DNA of 64,000 nt from Verrucomicrobiaceae bacterium UBA2429. Its GTDB lineage: Bacteria > Verrucomicrobiota > Verrucomicrobiia > Verrucomicrobiales > Verrucomicrobiaceae. How positions within the stretch are numbered: position 1 is the first letter of the stretch; every line of letters starts with the position of its first letter. The notes beneath the pieces were generated by a model that was not told where the DNA came from, searched no databases, and worked only from the letters and a program-made list of their open reading frames with translations. The stretch is from NCBI GenBank assembly GCA_002343505.1, contig DDQZ01000014.1:1-64000 (forward strand), in the 5' to 3' direction. Made by a program: the position numbers and the translations under genes. Positions 8,475 to 17,147 of the stretch are shown in pieces.

Positions 8475-10058
8475 TCAGGCGGCGGTTTTCTGCCCGGCCT
8501 GGAACCACTTCATGAACTGCTCGACCGCAGCCTCGGAATTGGAGACGGGGATGCCGCCAAGGCGGCGGATGGCCTCGGCCTCGTGGTCCTCGAAGACGCG
8601 CGCCAGGACTGGCACGCCTTTGGCATGGGCCAGGACTTTTTGGGCGTCGGACACCCGGCGCATGGAGGCGATGATGAGGCGGGCATGACGCGCGCCGATG
8701 CGCTCCAGGGTGTGCTCGTCGGCGCCGTCGCCGCGCAGGCAGGGCACGCCTTTTTTGTCCAGTTCGGCGATGACGATGGGGTCGTCATCAACGACGAGGA
8801 TGGGCACGCCTGCGGATTGCAGGGGTTTGAGCACCCACATGCCGGCGGAGCCGAGTCCAAGCACGAGCACATGTTCCCGGCACTCGAGCGCGGGCAGGCG
8901 TCTGCGGCGGCGCAGGGGATGCAGGCGCATGAGGCGGCGCGCCACGGACTCGCGCGCCAGCAGCGGCGTGCAGGTCATGGTGGCCACGGCCATCATCGCG
9001 ACGATGGCGAAGACCTCCGCGTCAATGTGCCCGAAGCGCAGCCCCACGAGGCCGAGGACGAGGGAATATTCGCTGGTCTGCGCCAGCAGCAGGCCGCTCT
9101 CGATGGCGGAGCGGCTGGTCAGCCCCATCCACTCGGCCACGGCGGCCACCAGCGGCGGGGTGATGACGAGCACGAGCAGCGCCAGCACAGCGGCCACGCC
9201 GACCGCGCCCGGCTGCGGCACGACCACGAGCGCGCCGAGAGCCACGAAGAAGATGGCGCGGAAAAAGTCGGCCAGGGATTGCAGCAGGCCGCCGACCAGG
9301 CCGCTGACGGGGAAGCTGGAAAGACCGTAGCCCGCGAGAAAGGCGCCCACCACGAGCGGCAGGCCGGCCAGGCCGGACGCGCCGAGAAAGACGAACAGGA
9401 CGGAGAGCACCACCAGCAGCATGGCCTCCTCGTCACTGCGGCAGCGTTCAATGAGCCAGCGCGCGCCGCGCCATTGCAGCAGCCAGGCGGCGGCGGCCAT
9501 GAGGGCGGCGTAAAGGAGGCCGAGCGCGAGCGGCGCCACACCCGCGCCGAGATGGGTGAGGGCGACGAGGGTGACGATGGTCAGCGCGTCCTGCAGCAGC
9601 AGCACGCCGACGACCATGCGCCCGTGCGGCTCGAAGGACTGCTGGCTCACCTGGAGCTGCCGCAGCACCACGATGGTGGAGCTGGCGGACACGGCGAAGG
9701 CCAGATAAACGGCCGGCATTCCCGCGAAGCCGAGCGCCAGCGCGCCAGCCCAGCCCACCACGCCCATGACGGTGAACTGGAGCAGACCGACCCAGAGCAC
9801 CGCGCGGCGCTGGCGGCGGAAGCGCTGGGGGTTGAGCTCCACGCCGGAGGCGAAGACGAGCACGGTGAGGCCGAGTTCGAGGACGAAAAAAAGCGGGTCA
9901 TCCTCCACCCCGCCCTCCGCGCCTGGATGCGCGGCCAGCCCGCTGAAGGAGAAGGCCATGCCCAGGCCGATGAGCAGGGGGATGACGGGCAGCCCTGTCC
10001 AGCGGGAGAGGCCGTGGCCGATGGCGGCGAGCAGCAGGAGCAGGGCGAGTTCCGTCAT
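8475..10058 (-). CDS. CPA2-type cation/proton antiporter with RCK (TrkA-N) domain
   Basis: This 527-residue protein has a hydrophobic half of about 380 residues arranged as many membrane helices (opening MTELALLLLLAAIGHGLSRW). From about residue 395 it has a cytoplasmic TrkA-N/RCK domain with the Rossmann nucleotide-binding start LVLGLGSAGMWVLKPL. This is the architecture of KefB/KefC-like monovalent cation:proton antiporters, which exchange K+ or Na+ for H+ under nucleotide control. The ATG overlaps the stop of the upstream antiporter gene as ATGA, so the two are translationally coupled. The ion and regulator are not determined. Two adjacent paralogues may form one hetero-oligomeric unit. 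Confidence 0.88.
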   Translation of the reverse strand: MTELALLLLLAAIGHGLSRWTGLPVIPLLIGLGMAFSFSGLAAHPGAEGGVEDDPLFFVLELGLTVLVFASGVELNPQRFRRQRRAVLWVGLLQFTVMGVVGWAGALALGFAGMPAVYLAFAVSASSTIVVLRQLQVSQQSFEPHGRMVVGVLLLQDALTIVTLVALTHLGAGVAPLALGLLYAALMAAAAWLLQWRGARWLIERCRSDEEAMLLVVLSVLFVFLGASGLAGLPLVVGAFLAGYGLSSFPVSGLVGGLLQSLADFFRAIFFVALGALVVVPQPGAVGVAAVLALLVLVITPPLVAAVAEWMGLTSRSAIESGLLLAQTSEYSLVLGLVGLRFGHIDAEVFAIVAMMAVATMTCTPLLARESVARRLMRLHPLRRRRRLPALECREHVLVLGLGSAGMWVLKPLQSAGVPILVVDDDPIVIAELDKKGVPCLRGDGADEHTLERIGARHARLIIASMRRVSDAQKVLAHAKGVPVLARVFEDHEAEAIRRLGGIPVSNSEAAVEQFMKWFQAGQKTAA

Positions 10059-11734
10059 GGGGTTTTGCCGGGCAGGCAGCCCATTTGTTTGAGCTGGGTG
10101 TTGAGGCGCTTCACGCCGTCCACTTTGGAGATCATCAGATAGTCGGTGCCGATCTCCAGGAGCTGGTCCATCTCGCGCACATCATGCACATGCATGGCGC
10201 AGGGCACGCCGGCCTCGCGGCAGCGGTAGGCCAGGAGGTCGTTGGTGGCGTCTATGCGCAGGGCGGAGACCAGCAGGCGGGCGCGGCGCAGGCAGAGGTG
10301 GTCGAGCACGGCGCGGTAGCCGACATTTCCCAGCTCGGTGCGGCAGGGCAGGCCGGCGAGCTTGTGCGGGTCCGTGTCCACGGCGACGACGGTGTGGCCG
10401 GCGGCGGTGAGCTCGCGCGCGAGGCGGCGGCCGAGGCTGTTCATGCCGACGACGATGATATGCCCCTCCAGCCCGTGGGGCGCGAACGCTTCCTCGGCGG
10501 CGTATTGCTCGTCCACCTGCCACAGCCGCCGGGGGACGAAGGGCTTGTGCAGGCCGAGGCGGACCACCCATTCATACAGGGGCCTGCTGAAGCGGATCAT
10601 GTAGGCGCTGAAGGTGATGGTGACCAGGCCGACGAGCGCGGTCAGGGACATGACGCCCTCCCCCACCAGCCCGGAACTCACGCCGAGTGCCACGACGATG
10701 AATGAGAACTCGCTGATCTGCGCCACCGTGACGCTGGTGTAGAAAGTGGTGCGCAGTCCGTAGCCCATGCGGGCGATGATCCACAGAAAGATCGCCGGAT
10801 TGCCAATGAGCACAAAGAGGGAAAGCACGGTGACCGTGGGCCACTCCGCAACCGCCTCGCCGATCTCCATCTTCACGCCCAGGGAGACGAAGAAGACGGC
10901 GATGCAGAAATTCATCAGCGGATGCACGCGGCGGTGCAGGTCCTCATTGTAGGGGAGCTGGGCCAGGCTGATGCCGGCAAGAAAGGCGCCGATCTCCAGG
11001 GAGAGGTGCAGCGCGTGCGCGCCCATGACCAGGGCAAAGCACCACGAGAGGCTCCAGATGAGCAGCACCTCCGGCCGCCGCGCCGACCAGGCGAAGGGCT
11101 TCGGCAGCACATAACGCGCCGCCAGCAGCGCCGCCGCCAGCAGCAGAATCATGCCGCCAAAGGCGCCGCCGAGTCCTTTGAGCACGGCTCCCGCATCCAG
11201 GGCCACGCCGCCGCCCGCGCCGCCGCCGAGGCCGGCGAGGAAAGTAAGGATGAGGATGGCCACGAGGTCCTGCACCAGGAAGATGCCCACGGCAATGCGG
11301 CCGTAGAGGCTGTCCAGCTCGCCTTTTTCATCAAGCAGCTTCACCACCACCACCGTGCTGCTGAAGGTGAGGCCGACGGAGAGGAAAACGGCCTCCATGA
11401 GCGGGAAGCCGAGCAGCCAGCACAGGATGAGGCCGCCTGCGGCGGTGAAGACCACCTGGCCGATGCCGGCGACGACGGCGACTTTTCCCACATCCCGGAT
11501 TTTGTCGAAGCTCAGTTCCAGACCGACGAGGAAAAGCAGCAGGGCGATGCCGATTTCCGAGATGAGCGAGAGTTCGGGGGACATCTCCACCAGCCCCGTC
11601 GCCGGCCCGAGCACCAGCCCCGCGAGCAGGTAGGCGACGATGGAGGGCATGCCGATGCGCCGCGCCAGGAACGCGAACAACGTCGCTCCCACCACGATCC
11701 AGCCCAACTCGTCAATGAAGGTTTCTTCGTGCAT
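10055..11734 (-). CDS. CPA2-type (KefB-like) antiporter with RCK domain
   Basis: The protein has 559 residues from the ATG at 11734. The membrane domain carries the typical PSIVAYLLAGLVLGP and LLLFLVGLELSF segments of the CPA2 family. A TrkA-N domain follows from about residue 422 (IIVVGMNSLGRRLARELTAAG), then a short TrkA-C-like tail. It is the upstream member of a two-antiporter operon; its TGA overlaps the next start by 4 bp. I preferred the ATG over a TTG 13 codons upstream because the membrane domain of relatives begins here and AGAGG lies a few bases before it. Function is probably K+/H+ or Na+/H+ exchange for pH or stress homeostasis. It is transcribed away from the nitrilase gene, so 11735-11838 should hold both promoters. 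Confidence 0.87.
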   Translation of the reverse strand: MHEETFIDELGWIVVGATLFAFLARRIGMPSIVAYLLAGLVLGPATGLVEMSPELSLISEIGIALLLFLVGLELSFDKIRDVGKVAVVAGIGQVVFTAAGGLILCWLLGFPLMEAVFLSVGLTFSSTVVVVKLLDEKGELDSLYGRIAVGIFLVQDLVAILILTFLAGLGGGAGGGVALDAGAVLKGLGGAFGGMILLLAAALLAARYVLPKPFAWSARRPEVLLIWSLSWCFALVMGAHALHLSLEIGAFLAGISLAQLPYNEDLHRRVHPLMNFCIAVFFVSLGVKMEIGEAVAEWPTVTVLSLFVLIGNPAIFLWIIARMGYGLRTTFYTSVTVAQISEFSFIVVALGVSSGLVGEGVMSLTALVGLVTITFSAYMIRFSRPLYEWVVRLGLHKPFVPRRLWQVDEQYAAEEAFAPHGLEGHIIVVGMNSLGRRLARELTAAGHTVVAVDTDPHKLAGLPCRTELGNVGYRAVLDHLCLRRARLLVSALRIDATNDLLAYRCREAGVPCAMHVHDVREMDQLLEIGTDYLMISKVDGVKRLNTQLKQMGCLPGKTP

Positions 11735-11838
11735 TTCCCTCTTCGTGGTAGGCGCGAGGAGGGATGTTCTCAACCCGCAAAGCCGTGACAGGTGGATTTT
11801 TTGAGTGCGCGTTCATCATCCAGGGCTTTGCTGCATGC

Positions 11839-12711
11839 ATGACTCTCGACATCCTGACCTATGATCCCGGCATCGTTTGCGATTCCGCGAGGGAATATGC
11901 CAGGCATGTAACGAAGCGGGTCTTGGATTCATGGGATGAAGGCGCGGACCTGGTGCTGCTGCCGGAGTTTCTGTGGATGGGCCTGGAGCCGCACACGCCG
12001 GACGAGCCTGAAGGATCCGCTCTTGAACGGGTGGCGTGGCTCTTCCGGGAGGATCTGCTTCCCTGGCTGCGCGCTGCTTTGGCACGTCCCGGCAAGGCGG
12101 TGGTGCTGGGCACATGCCCGTGTGCTGTGGAGGGCGGCATTCGCAACAGGGCGGTGATTTTTCACGATGGGAAGGAGACGCATCAGGACAAACTGCACCT
12201 GACGCCGTGGGAGAAGGAATTCACGCCCGGCGGCAGTGTGCGGTTGTGGGAGTTCGGCGGGCTGCTCGTGGCGGTGATCATCTGCCTGGACATCGAGATT
12301 CCTGAGCTGGCGGCGCGTCTGCGCGGATTGGGGGTGGACCTCATTCTGTGTCCGAGCGCCACGGAGACGATCCTTGGCGTGGAGCGCGTGGACCGCTGCG
12401 CCTCGGCGCGCGCGGTGGAGCTGGGATGCTTCGTGGCCGTGGCGCATCTGACAGGGCGCGCGCGCTCGGATCTCATAGACGAAAATGTGGGGCGCGCGGC
12501 ATTTTACCAGCCCTCGCAGCATGTCTTCCGCCACACACCGCGCTGGATTGAGGGGCCGGTTCATGACAGCGGCTGCCACGCGCTTCGGGTAACTGTGGAC
12601 AAGGAGGCGCTGAAAAAGATGCGGCGCATGAGAGCCGAAACGAATCCCTCCCTGCTTGGCAAAGATTTGGCTGGTCTTTCCCGCGACATTCCGGTGGAAT
12701 GCGCCCGATAA
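11839..12711 (+). CDS. Nitrilase-superfamily carbon-nitrogen hydrolase
   Basis: This is a 290-residue member of the carbon-nitrogen hydrolase superfamily. The catalytic triad is visible: Glu in LVLLPEFLWMG, Lys in HQDKLHLTPWEKE and Cys in VIICLDIEIPEL. Such enzymes hydrolyse amides or nitriles, or transfer acyl groups. The substrate cannot be assigned, and the Cys context (CLDIE) is like that of uncharacterised amidohydrolase branches. I chose the ATG at 11839 because the conserved first strand (LDILTYDPG) starts at once. An upstream in-frame ATG at 11764 would add 25 residues overlapping the divergent antiporter promoter. mscL follows 17 bp downstream on the same strand. Confidence 0.85.
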   Translation: MTLDILTYDPGIVCDSAREYARHVTKRVLDSWDEGADLVLLPEFLWMGLEPHTPDEPEGSALERVAWLFREDLLPWLRAALARPGKAVVLGTCPCAVEGGIRNRAVIFHDGKETHQDKLHLTPWEKEFTPGGSVRLWEFGGLLVAVIICLDIEIPELAARLRGLGVDLILCPSATETILGVERVDRCASARAVELGCFVAVAHLTGRARSDLIDENVGRAAFYQPSQHVFRHTPRWIEGPVHDSGCHALRVTVDKEALKKMRRMRAETNPSLLGKDLAGLSRDIPVECAR

Positions 12712-12728
12712 ATCAAACCATCCTCCCC

Positions 12729-13100
12729 ATGCTCAACGAATTCAAAAAGTTCATCCTCAAAGGCAACGTCGTGGACCTCTCCACCGGTGTCATCATCGGA
12801 GCCGCCTTCGGCAACATCGTCACCGCCTTCACCAAGGGCATTGTGGAGCCGCTGATCAAGCTGGCCAGCGGCGGCACAGATCCGAATGTCACCCTGAAGC
12901 TGTGGATTTTCGACGTCGGTGTCGTGATCAACGCGCTCATCGGCTTTCTGATCACGGCCACGGTGATCTTTTTCGTCATCGTCAAGCCGGTGAACAAGCT
13001 GCTGTCCATGATGAAGAAGGAGGAGGCTGCCGCGCCGCCGCCGCCCACTCCGGCGGACATTGCATTGCTCACGGAAATCCGCGACCTGCTGAAGAAGTAA
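12729..13100 (+). CDS. mscL: Large-conductance mechanosensitive channel MscL
   Basis: This 123-residue protein matches MscL along its whole length. It has an N-terminal amphipathic MLNEFKKFILKGNVVDLSTG, a first pore helix VIIGAAFGNIVTAFT, a periplasmic loop, a second helix VVINALIGFLITATVIFFVI, and a charged cytoplasmic end with a Pro/Ala-rich linker and terminal helix LLTEIRDLLKK. MscL opens under membrane tension and releases solutes during hypo-osmotic shock. The start is fixed by homology, and no Shine-Dalgarno sequence precedes it. A clear hairpin terminator begins 7 bp after the stop. It is probably co-transcribed with the nitrilase-family gene just upstream. Confidence 0.96.
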   Translation: MLNEFKKFILKGNVVDLSTGVIIGAAFGNIVTAFTKGIVEPLIKLASGGTDPNVTLKLWIFDVGVVINALIGFLITATVIFFVIVKPVNKLLSMMKKEEAAAPPPPTPADIALLTEIRDLLKK

Positions 13101-13107
13101 GGGCGCG

Positions 13108-13144
13108 AAAAGCCCGGGGCGGGTTTCCCTGCTCCGGGCTTTTG
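13108..13144 (+). terminator. Intrinsic terminator after mscL
   Basis: AAAAGCCCGGGGC (13108-13120) pairs with GCTCCGGGCTTTT (13131-13143) around a 10-base loop, with one G-U pair. The downstream arm ends in a T-run, and the upstream arm supplies an A-run. The structure could therefore work in both directions and also stop transcription from the convergent gene at 13173-14153. Confidence 0.85.
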
Positions 13145-13172
13145 CGACTGGCGAGACTGGCGAAAGAAGGGA

Positions 13173-14153
13173 TCAGGGCACCTCGAAGACTTTGTTGGTC
13201 GTCGGGTCGAGCGCGAGCGAGCCGCTGCCGAGGCCGGTGACATCCAGCTCCTGGTAGGGAGGGTAGGGGCTGGTGACGCGGCCTTCTTTGGCGGTGCGTT
13301 TGCCTTTCAAAAAGGCGCCGGTGTTGGCGGCGGGCGGTGAGTCGCTTTTCGGTTTGCCGGCGGATGCGGTCGCGTCCTTTGGCGTGTCCTTGGGCTGGGA
13401 GCCGGGCAGCGGGAAGTATTCCGTGCGCGCGGCGCTGGCGGTGTCGGTTTTGGGCGGCGTGTCCGTTTTCGCAGCGCCCGCCGTGGAGGGAGGCGTGCCC
13501 GCGCTTTTGCTTTCCGACGGGCGGGTGATGGTAGGCGGGGTGTATTTCTTCGCGGGAGTTGCGGCGCCGGACTTGGTTGAGGAGGCCGGGCTTTTCGATT
13601 TGGAGGTCACGGAGGGGGACTGCGGCTGTGCCGGCCGGGTTTGGGCAGGCGTTCCTTGCGCGGGCGGGCGCTGCTGCTGCGCAGGGGGGGTCTCGTAACG
13701 CGGGGCCTGCGGCTGCGCGTATTGGGGTTGCTGATACTGAGGCGGCGCGTACTGCGGCTGGTAGTATTGCGGTTGAGCCTGCTGGTATTGCCGGGGCTGG
13801 CTTTGATAATAACCCGGAGCCTGGTCCAGGCTCCTGCCTCCATATTGCGGATAGCCTCCCTGCTGATAGCCGGAGGGCGGTTTGTCCCCATAAAACAGGC
13901 GGCGGAACATGTCGCCAAACTTGCGTCCGAAGGTGGGCAGGAATTCCATGGGACTGACATACTCCGTCCGCGGAACAGGCTGGCTGTATTGAGGCTGCTG
14001 CTGCTGGGGATAGGCAGGCGGCGCGGAGTAGCCCGGAGGCCTTTGATACTGCGGCGCGGGTTGGTAGGGCTGCTGGGCCGGGGTCTGGCCGGGTGCGATG
14101 AGAACGCCAAATCCGGCTGCTGCCAGCAAGGTCGTCAGGGGGTAGGTCTTCAT
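13173..14153 (-). CDS. Secreted Pro/Gln/Tyr-rich low-complexity protein
   Basis: The protein has 326 residues from the ATG at 14153, beginning with a signal-peptide-like MKTYPLTTLLAAAGFGVLIA. Residues 30-170 are dominated by short Pro, Gln, Tyr and Gly repeats (YQPAPQYQRPPGY, PQYYQPQYAPPQYQ). One non-repetitive island reads FLPTFGRKFGDMFRRLFYGDKPP. The middle is rich in Ser, Thr, Lys and Pro. The C-terminus is a more ordered-looking motif ending SLALDPTTNKVFEVP. No enzymatic domain is visible. It is likely an exported, largely disordered envelope protein. AGAGAG lies about ten bases before the chosen start; an upstream ATG at 14228 is possible but would spoil the signal sequence. The gene converges on mscL. 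Confidence 0.7.
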   Translation of the reverse strand: MKTYPLTTLLAAAGFGVLIAPGQTPAQQPYQPAPQYQRPPGYSAPPAYPQQQQPQYSQPVPRTEYVSPMEFLPTFGRKFGDMFRRLFYGDKPPSGYQQGGYPQYGGRSLDQAPGYYQSQPRQYQQAQPQYYQPQYAPPQYQQPQYAQPQAPRYETPPAQQQRPPAQGTPAQTRPAQPQSPSVTSKSKSPASSTKSGAATPAKKYTPPTITRPSESKSAGTPPSTAGAAKTDTPPKTDTASAARTEYFPLPGSQPKDTPKDATASAGKPKSDSPPAANTGAFLKGKRTAKEGRVTSPYPPYQELDVTGLGSGSLALDPTTNKVFEVP

Positions 14154-14295
14154 GTTGTTAAGCTCTCTTAAGTTTTCGGGGGCATCAAGCCTTTTGTTTG
14201 CGCTCATGCTGGAGCGCCTGCCGGCCATGCCTGATTGGGGGGGGGATTTGTGACGCGGCGGGCGCTGGGAATGTTCAGCCGTCTTGCAAAAGGAT

Positions 14296-15153
14296 TCAGC
14301 GTCCGCGCCGCCCCATCCAGGCCCGGGCTAGGTAGGAGCACAAAATCCAGCCTTTGCGCAGGGGGTGCAGGCGGCAGCGTCGCGTGAAGACTTGGTAGCG
14401 CTCGCGTCTGAGTTTCTCCAAAATCTCGCTGTAAATGCGCGCCATCATGGCGGCGGGCAGCAGATGCCGCCGGTCGTCGGCGGGCAGCATTTTTTCGGCG
14501 TCCTTGAAAAGTTTCGCGGCGCGCTCGTGCTCGAAGTCCATCAACCTGACAAACCTCTGGTTATGCCGGCCGTCGAGGATTTCCGACTCGGTGACGGAGA
14601 ACTTTCTCAAGTCCTCCAGCGGCAGGTAGATGCGGCCTGTCTCGCGCGCGTCCTGCCCCACGTCGCGCATGATGTTGGTGAGCTGGAGCGCGTAGCCGAG
14701 CTTGATGGCGTAGTCGCGCGAGGCGGGGTTCTGGCAGCCGAAGATTTCAGCGCTGACGAGGCCGACCACGGACGCCACTTTGTAGCAGTATGCGAGCAGC
14801 TCCTCATAGGTCTCGTAACGAACGCGTCCGATGTCGCTGGCCACTCCGTCAATGATCTCCGCCAGCCAGGCGCGCGGGAAACCGTATTTGCGCGGCAGCA
14901 CGACCACCTCATCAAGCACGGGATGGCCCGGCGCGCGGCCCTCGCTGACGCAGCGTTTCCATTCATGAAGCCGGCCCTCCTTTTCGGCTTCGCTGAGATG
15001 GGGGCTGTCGGCGATGTCGTCCACCACGCGGCAGAAGGCGTAAAAGGCGATCATGTCATGCCGCCGCTGCGCGGGCAGACAGGCAAGCGCGAGGGCGAGA
15101 TTGGACTTCGCCTTGCGGGCGATCTGTGCCGGAGTGAGCGCGGTGTCGGACAT
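14296..15153 (-). CDS. Squalene/phytoene synthase family protein
   Basis: This 285-residue protein is a trans-isoprenyl diphosphate synthase of the head-to-head type. Both Asp-rich substrate-Mg2+ motifs are present: RVVDDIADSP near residue 44 and NIMRDVGQDARETGRIYLP near residue 165. Motifs shared with HpnC/HpnD and CrtB are LACLPAQRRHDMIAFYAFCR and LGYALQLTNIMRDVG. These enzymes join two prenyl diphosphates to make presqualene diphosphate or phytoene, for hopanoid or carotenoid synthesis. No other isoprenoid gene is adjacent, so HpnD versus CrtB cannot be decided here. It is divergent from dnaA across a possible origin region. Confidence 0.88.
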   Translation of the reverse strand: MSDTALTPAQIARKAKSNLALALACLPAQRRHDMIAFYAFCRVVDDIADSPHLSEAEKEGRLHEWKRCVSEGRAPGHPVLDEVVVLPRKYGFPRAWLAEIIDGVASDIGRVRYETYEELLAYCYKVASVVGLVSAEIFGCQNPASRDYAIKLGYALQLTNIMRDVGQDARETGRIYLPLEDLRKFSVTESEILDGRHNQRFVRLMDFEHERAAKLFKDAEKMLPADDRRHLLPAAMMARIYSEILEKLRRERYQVFTRRCRLHPLRKGWILCSYLARAWMGRRGR

Positions 15154-15200
15154 GAAAAGCGTGTGTGCCGCCGGAATGTGAATGACACTGCGAAGGCCGC

Positions 15201-15482
15201 TGTGAACAATCTGGCGCTGTGTCTAAAAAGAGCCAAAGCACGCTTCTGGCAAGCTCCAATGAGACGGCGCGGCGCATGATGAGGCCGGAGGAAAAAGGTG
15301 CCGCGCGCGAGTGTTCGCAGGGTGTTCACGAGTTGTTCACCGGGTCATGAACAAGCCTGCGGACGAAGCTTTTAAAAATTCTGGAATGACGCGGAACGTT
15401 CCACATCGGAGTTTTAAAAACATGACAAGATTTTCTTGTGAATGATGGCGTTTTCGCCATACAAGTGAGCAGATTTTAAAAA
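15201..15482. other. Candidate origin/regulatory region upstream of dnaA
   Basis: Several sequences close to a DnaA box lie here: TGTGAACAA at 15201-15209 (reverse of TTGTTCACA), GTGTTCACG at 15322-15330, TTGTTCACC at 15333-15341 and TGAACAA at 15348-15354. The block from 15360 to 15500 is much more AT-rich than its surroundings and holds three copies of TTTTAAAAA (15370, 15412 and 15474). There is a perfect palindrome, GGAACGTTCC, at 15393-15402, and a hairpin, ATGGCG-TTTT-CGCCAT, at 15445-15460. Together with the adjacent dnaA this is what an oriC or a dnaA autoregulatory promoter looks like. No site is a perfect TTATCCACA, so the call is tentative. Confidence 0.4.
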
Positions 15483-15568
15483 CAAATTCCGGCGCTGAAT
15501 TCACTCTCGAATCAGCGCCAAATTTGTCCCGATTCCCGAACGCATCCCGAAGCCTCAACACCACCCCT

Positions 15569-17056
15569 ATGGAGACCAATCCCGATGAATGTCCTCCCGC
15601 TCCAAACCACCACTCCCACAACGGCGCAGCTTCGACGCAAGAGCTTTTCGATGTAGTGCCCGGCGGCTGGGACCGCATCTGCGAAATCCTCCACCGCAAA
15701 CTCGGCGAGGACAATTTCAGCCGCTGTTTCGCCGGCACCAGCGCGCGCGTCACCGGAGGCGGCAGGCTCGTGATTTCCGTGCCGAATCCGATTCATCAAT
15801 TGTGGATCGAGAGCAATTTTCAGGGCGTGCTCAATGACGCCGCCGCCGAGGTGCTCGGCACCGCCGCGCGCATCGAGTTCAGCGTGGCGCTGGAAAGCGC
15901 GCAGCCTTTCTCCAAGGACGCGGCGCCGCAGGATGTGAAGGCCGCGCGCGTGGTCGGCACGCGCCAGGGCGAGCCGCGCAACCAGGCGCCGTCCGGCATC
16001 CCGGAGCCGGTGTCGGAGAGGGCGCTGATTGAGGCGGGGCTGAATCCGAAGTACAACTTCGACAGTTTCGTGGTCGGCGCCAACTGCAGCTACTCCGCCG
16101 CCGTGGCGCGCGCCGTCGCGGAAAAGCCGGGCCGCATTTACAACCCGCTCTTCCTGCACGGCGCCACCGGACTCGGCAAGACGCATCTCATGCAGGCGAT
16201 CGGCCAGGAGGTGCTCATGCGCAAAAAACGCGCCGTGGTGCGCTACGTCACCTCCGAGCAGTTCACCAACGAGTTTGTCGAGGCCATCAAGAAGCAGAAC
16301 TTCACCCTCTTCCGCCAGAAATACCGCAAGGTGGACCTCCTGCTCATTGACGACGTGCATTTCTTCGGAGGCAAGGACAGCACGCAGGAGGAGTTCTTCC
16401 ACACCTTCAACGAGCTGTTCAACAACGCGCGCCAGATCGTCCTGGCCAGCGACCGTCCGCCGGCGGAAATGAAGAATCTCGAAGCCCGTCTCGTGTCCCG
16501 TTTCGACTGGGGGCTGACCACGCAGATCCAGACACCGGATCTCGAGACGCGCACCGCCATCCTCCGGCACAAGGTGGCCGGCTTCAACGTGACACTGGCG
16601 CCCTGGATCATCGAGTTCATCGCCCAGCGCGTGCGCACCAACGTGCGCAAACTGGAGGGCGCCCTCATGCGCGTCGCTTCGCGCGTGTCTTTGGAAGGAG
16701 ACATTCCAAACGAGGCCGCCCTCGCCGCCTTCCTCGACGACGTGATCGAGGACGAGCCGGCCAAGAGCGTCACCGTGGACCGGGTGCAGCGCGCGGTGGC
16801 CACACAGTATGACCTGCGTGTCAGCGATCTCACCGGCCCGCGCCGTCCGAAAAACATCGCCGAGGCGCGCCAGGTGGCGATGTATCTCACGCGCCAGATG
16901 GTCAAACTGCCGCTCATTCAAATTGGCGAGGAATTCGGCGGGCGCGACCACGGCACGGTCATTCATGCGTGCAAAGTCGTGTCAAAGCGCATGCACCAGA
17001 AGGATGACTTCCGCATCATGGTGGACCGCCTCAGCGCGAAGCTGCTGGAGGCGTGA
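15569..17056 (+). CDS. dnaA: Chromosomal replication initiator protein DnaA
   Basis: The protein has 495 residues and the full DnaA architecture. An N-terminal interaction domain (DRICEILHRKLGEDNFSRCF) is followed by a variable linker. The AAA+ domain starts at NPKYNFDSFVVG, with Walker A GATGLGKT near residue 198 and Walker B LLLIDDVHFFGG. The C-terminal helix-turn-helix carries the DnaA signature GGRDHGTVIHACK. It binds DnaA boxes and opens the replication origin. I chose the ATG at 15569, which gives a normal N-terminus; a TTG at 15524 lies upstream in frame. A candidate origin and promoter region precedes it, and a weak hairpin follows the stop. The usual dnaN neighbour is absent, so dnaA stands alone here. 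Confidence 0.97.
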   Translation: METNPDECPPAPNHHSHNGAASTQELFDVVPGGWDRICEILHRKLGEDNFSRCFAGTSARVTGGGRLVISVPNPIHQLWIESNFQGVLNDAAAEVLGTAARIEFSVALESAQPFSKDAAPQDVKAARVVGTRQGEPRNQAPSGIPEPVSERALIEAGLNPKYNFDSFVVGANCSYSAAVARAVAEKPGRIYNPLFLHGATGLGKTHLMQAIGQEVLMRKKRAVVRYVTSEQFTNEFVEAIKKQNFTLFRQKYRKVDLLLIDDVHFFGGKDSTQEEFFHTFNELFNNARQIVLASDRPPAEMKNLEARLVSRFDWGLTTQIQTPDLETRTAILRHKVAGFNVTLAPWIIEFIAQRVRTNVRKLEGALMRVASRVSLEGDIPNEAALAAFLDDVIEDEPAKSVTVDRVQRAVATQYDLRVSDLTGPRRPKNIAEARQVAMYLTRQMVKLPLIQIGEEFGGRDHGTVIHACKVVSKRMHQKDDFRIMVDRLSAKLLEA

Positions 17057-17078
17057 GTTGAACACGAAGCGGGAAGCC

Positions 17079-17100
17079 GCGGATGTTGGTCCGCAGTTTT
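17079..17100 (+). terminator. Weak intrinsic terminator after dnaA
   Basis: GCGGA and TCCGC (17079-17083 and 17090-17094) pair around a six-base loop and are followed by AGTTTT. The stem is short, so termination is plausible but weak. Confidence 0.35.
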
Positions 17101-17147
17101 CCGGCAGTGGTGGTCGGGCATGAACCAAGGGGATTCAATAATTGCGG

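Noticed and set aside
8388..10142. A 584-codon open frame on the plus strand
   Set aside because: Antisense to the antiporter gene, rich in His/Gln/Glu, no domain.
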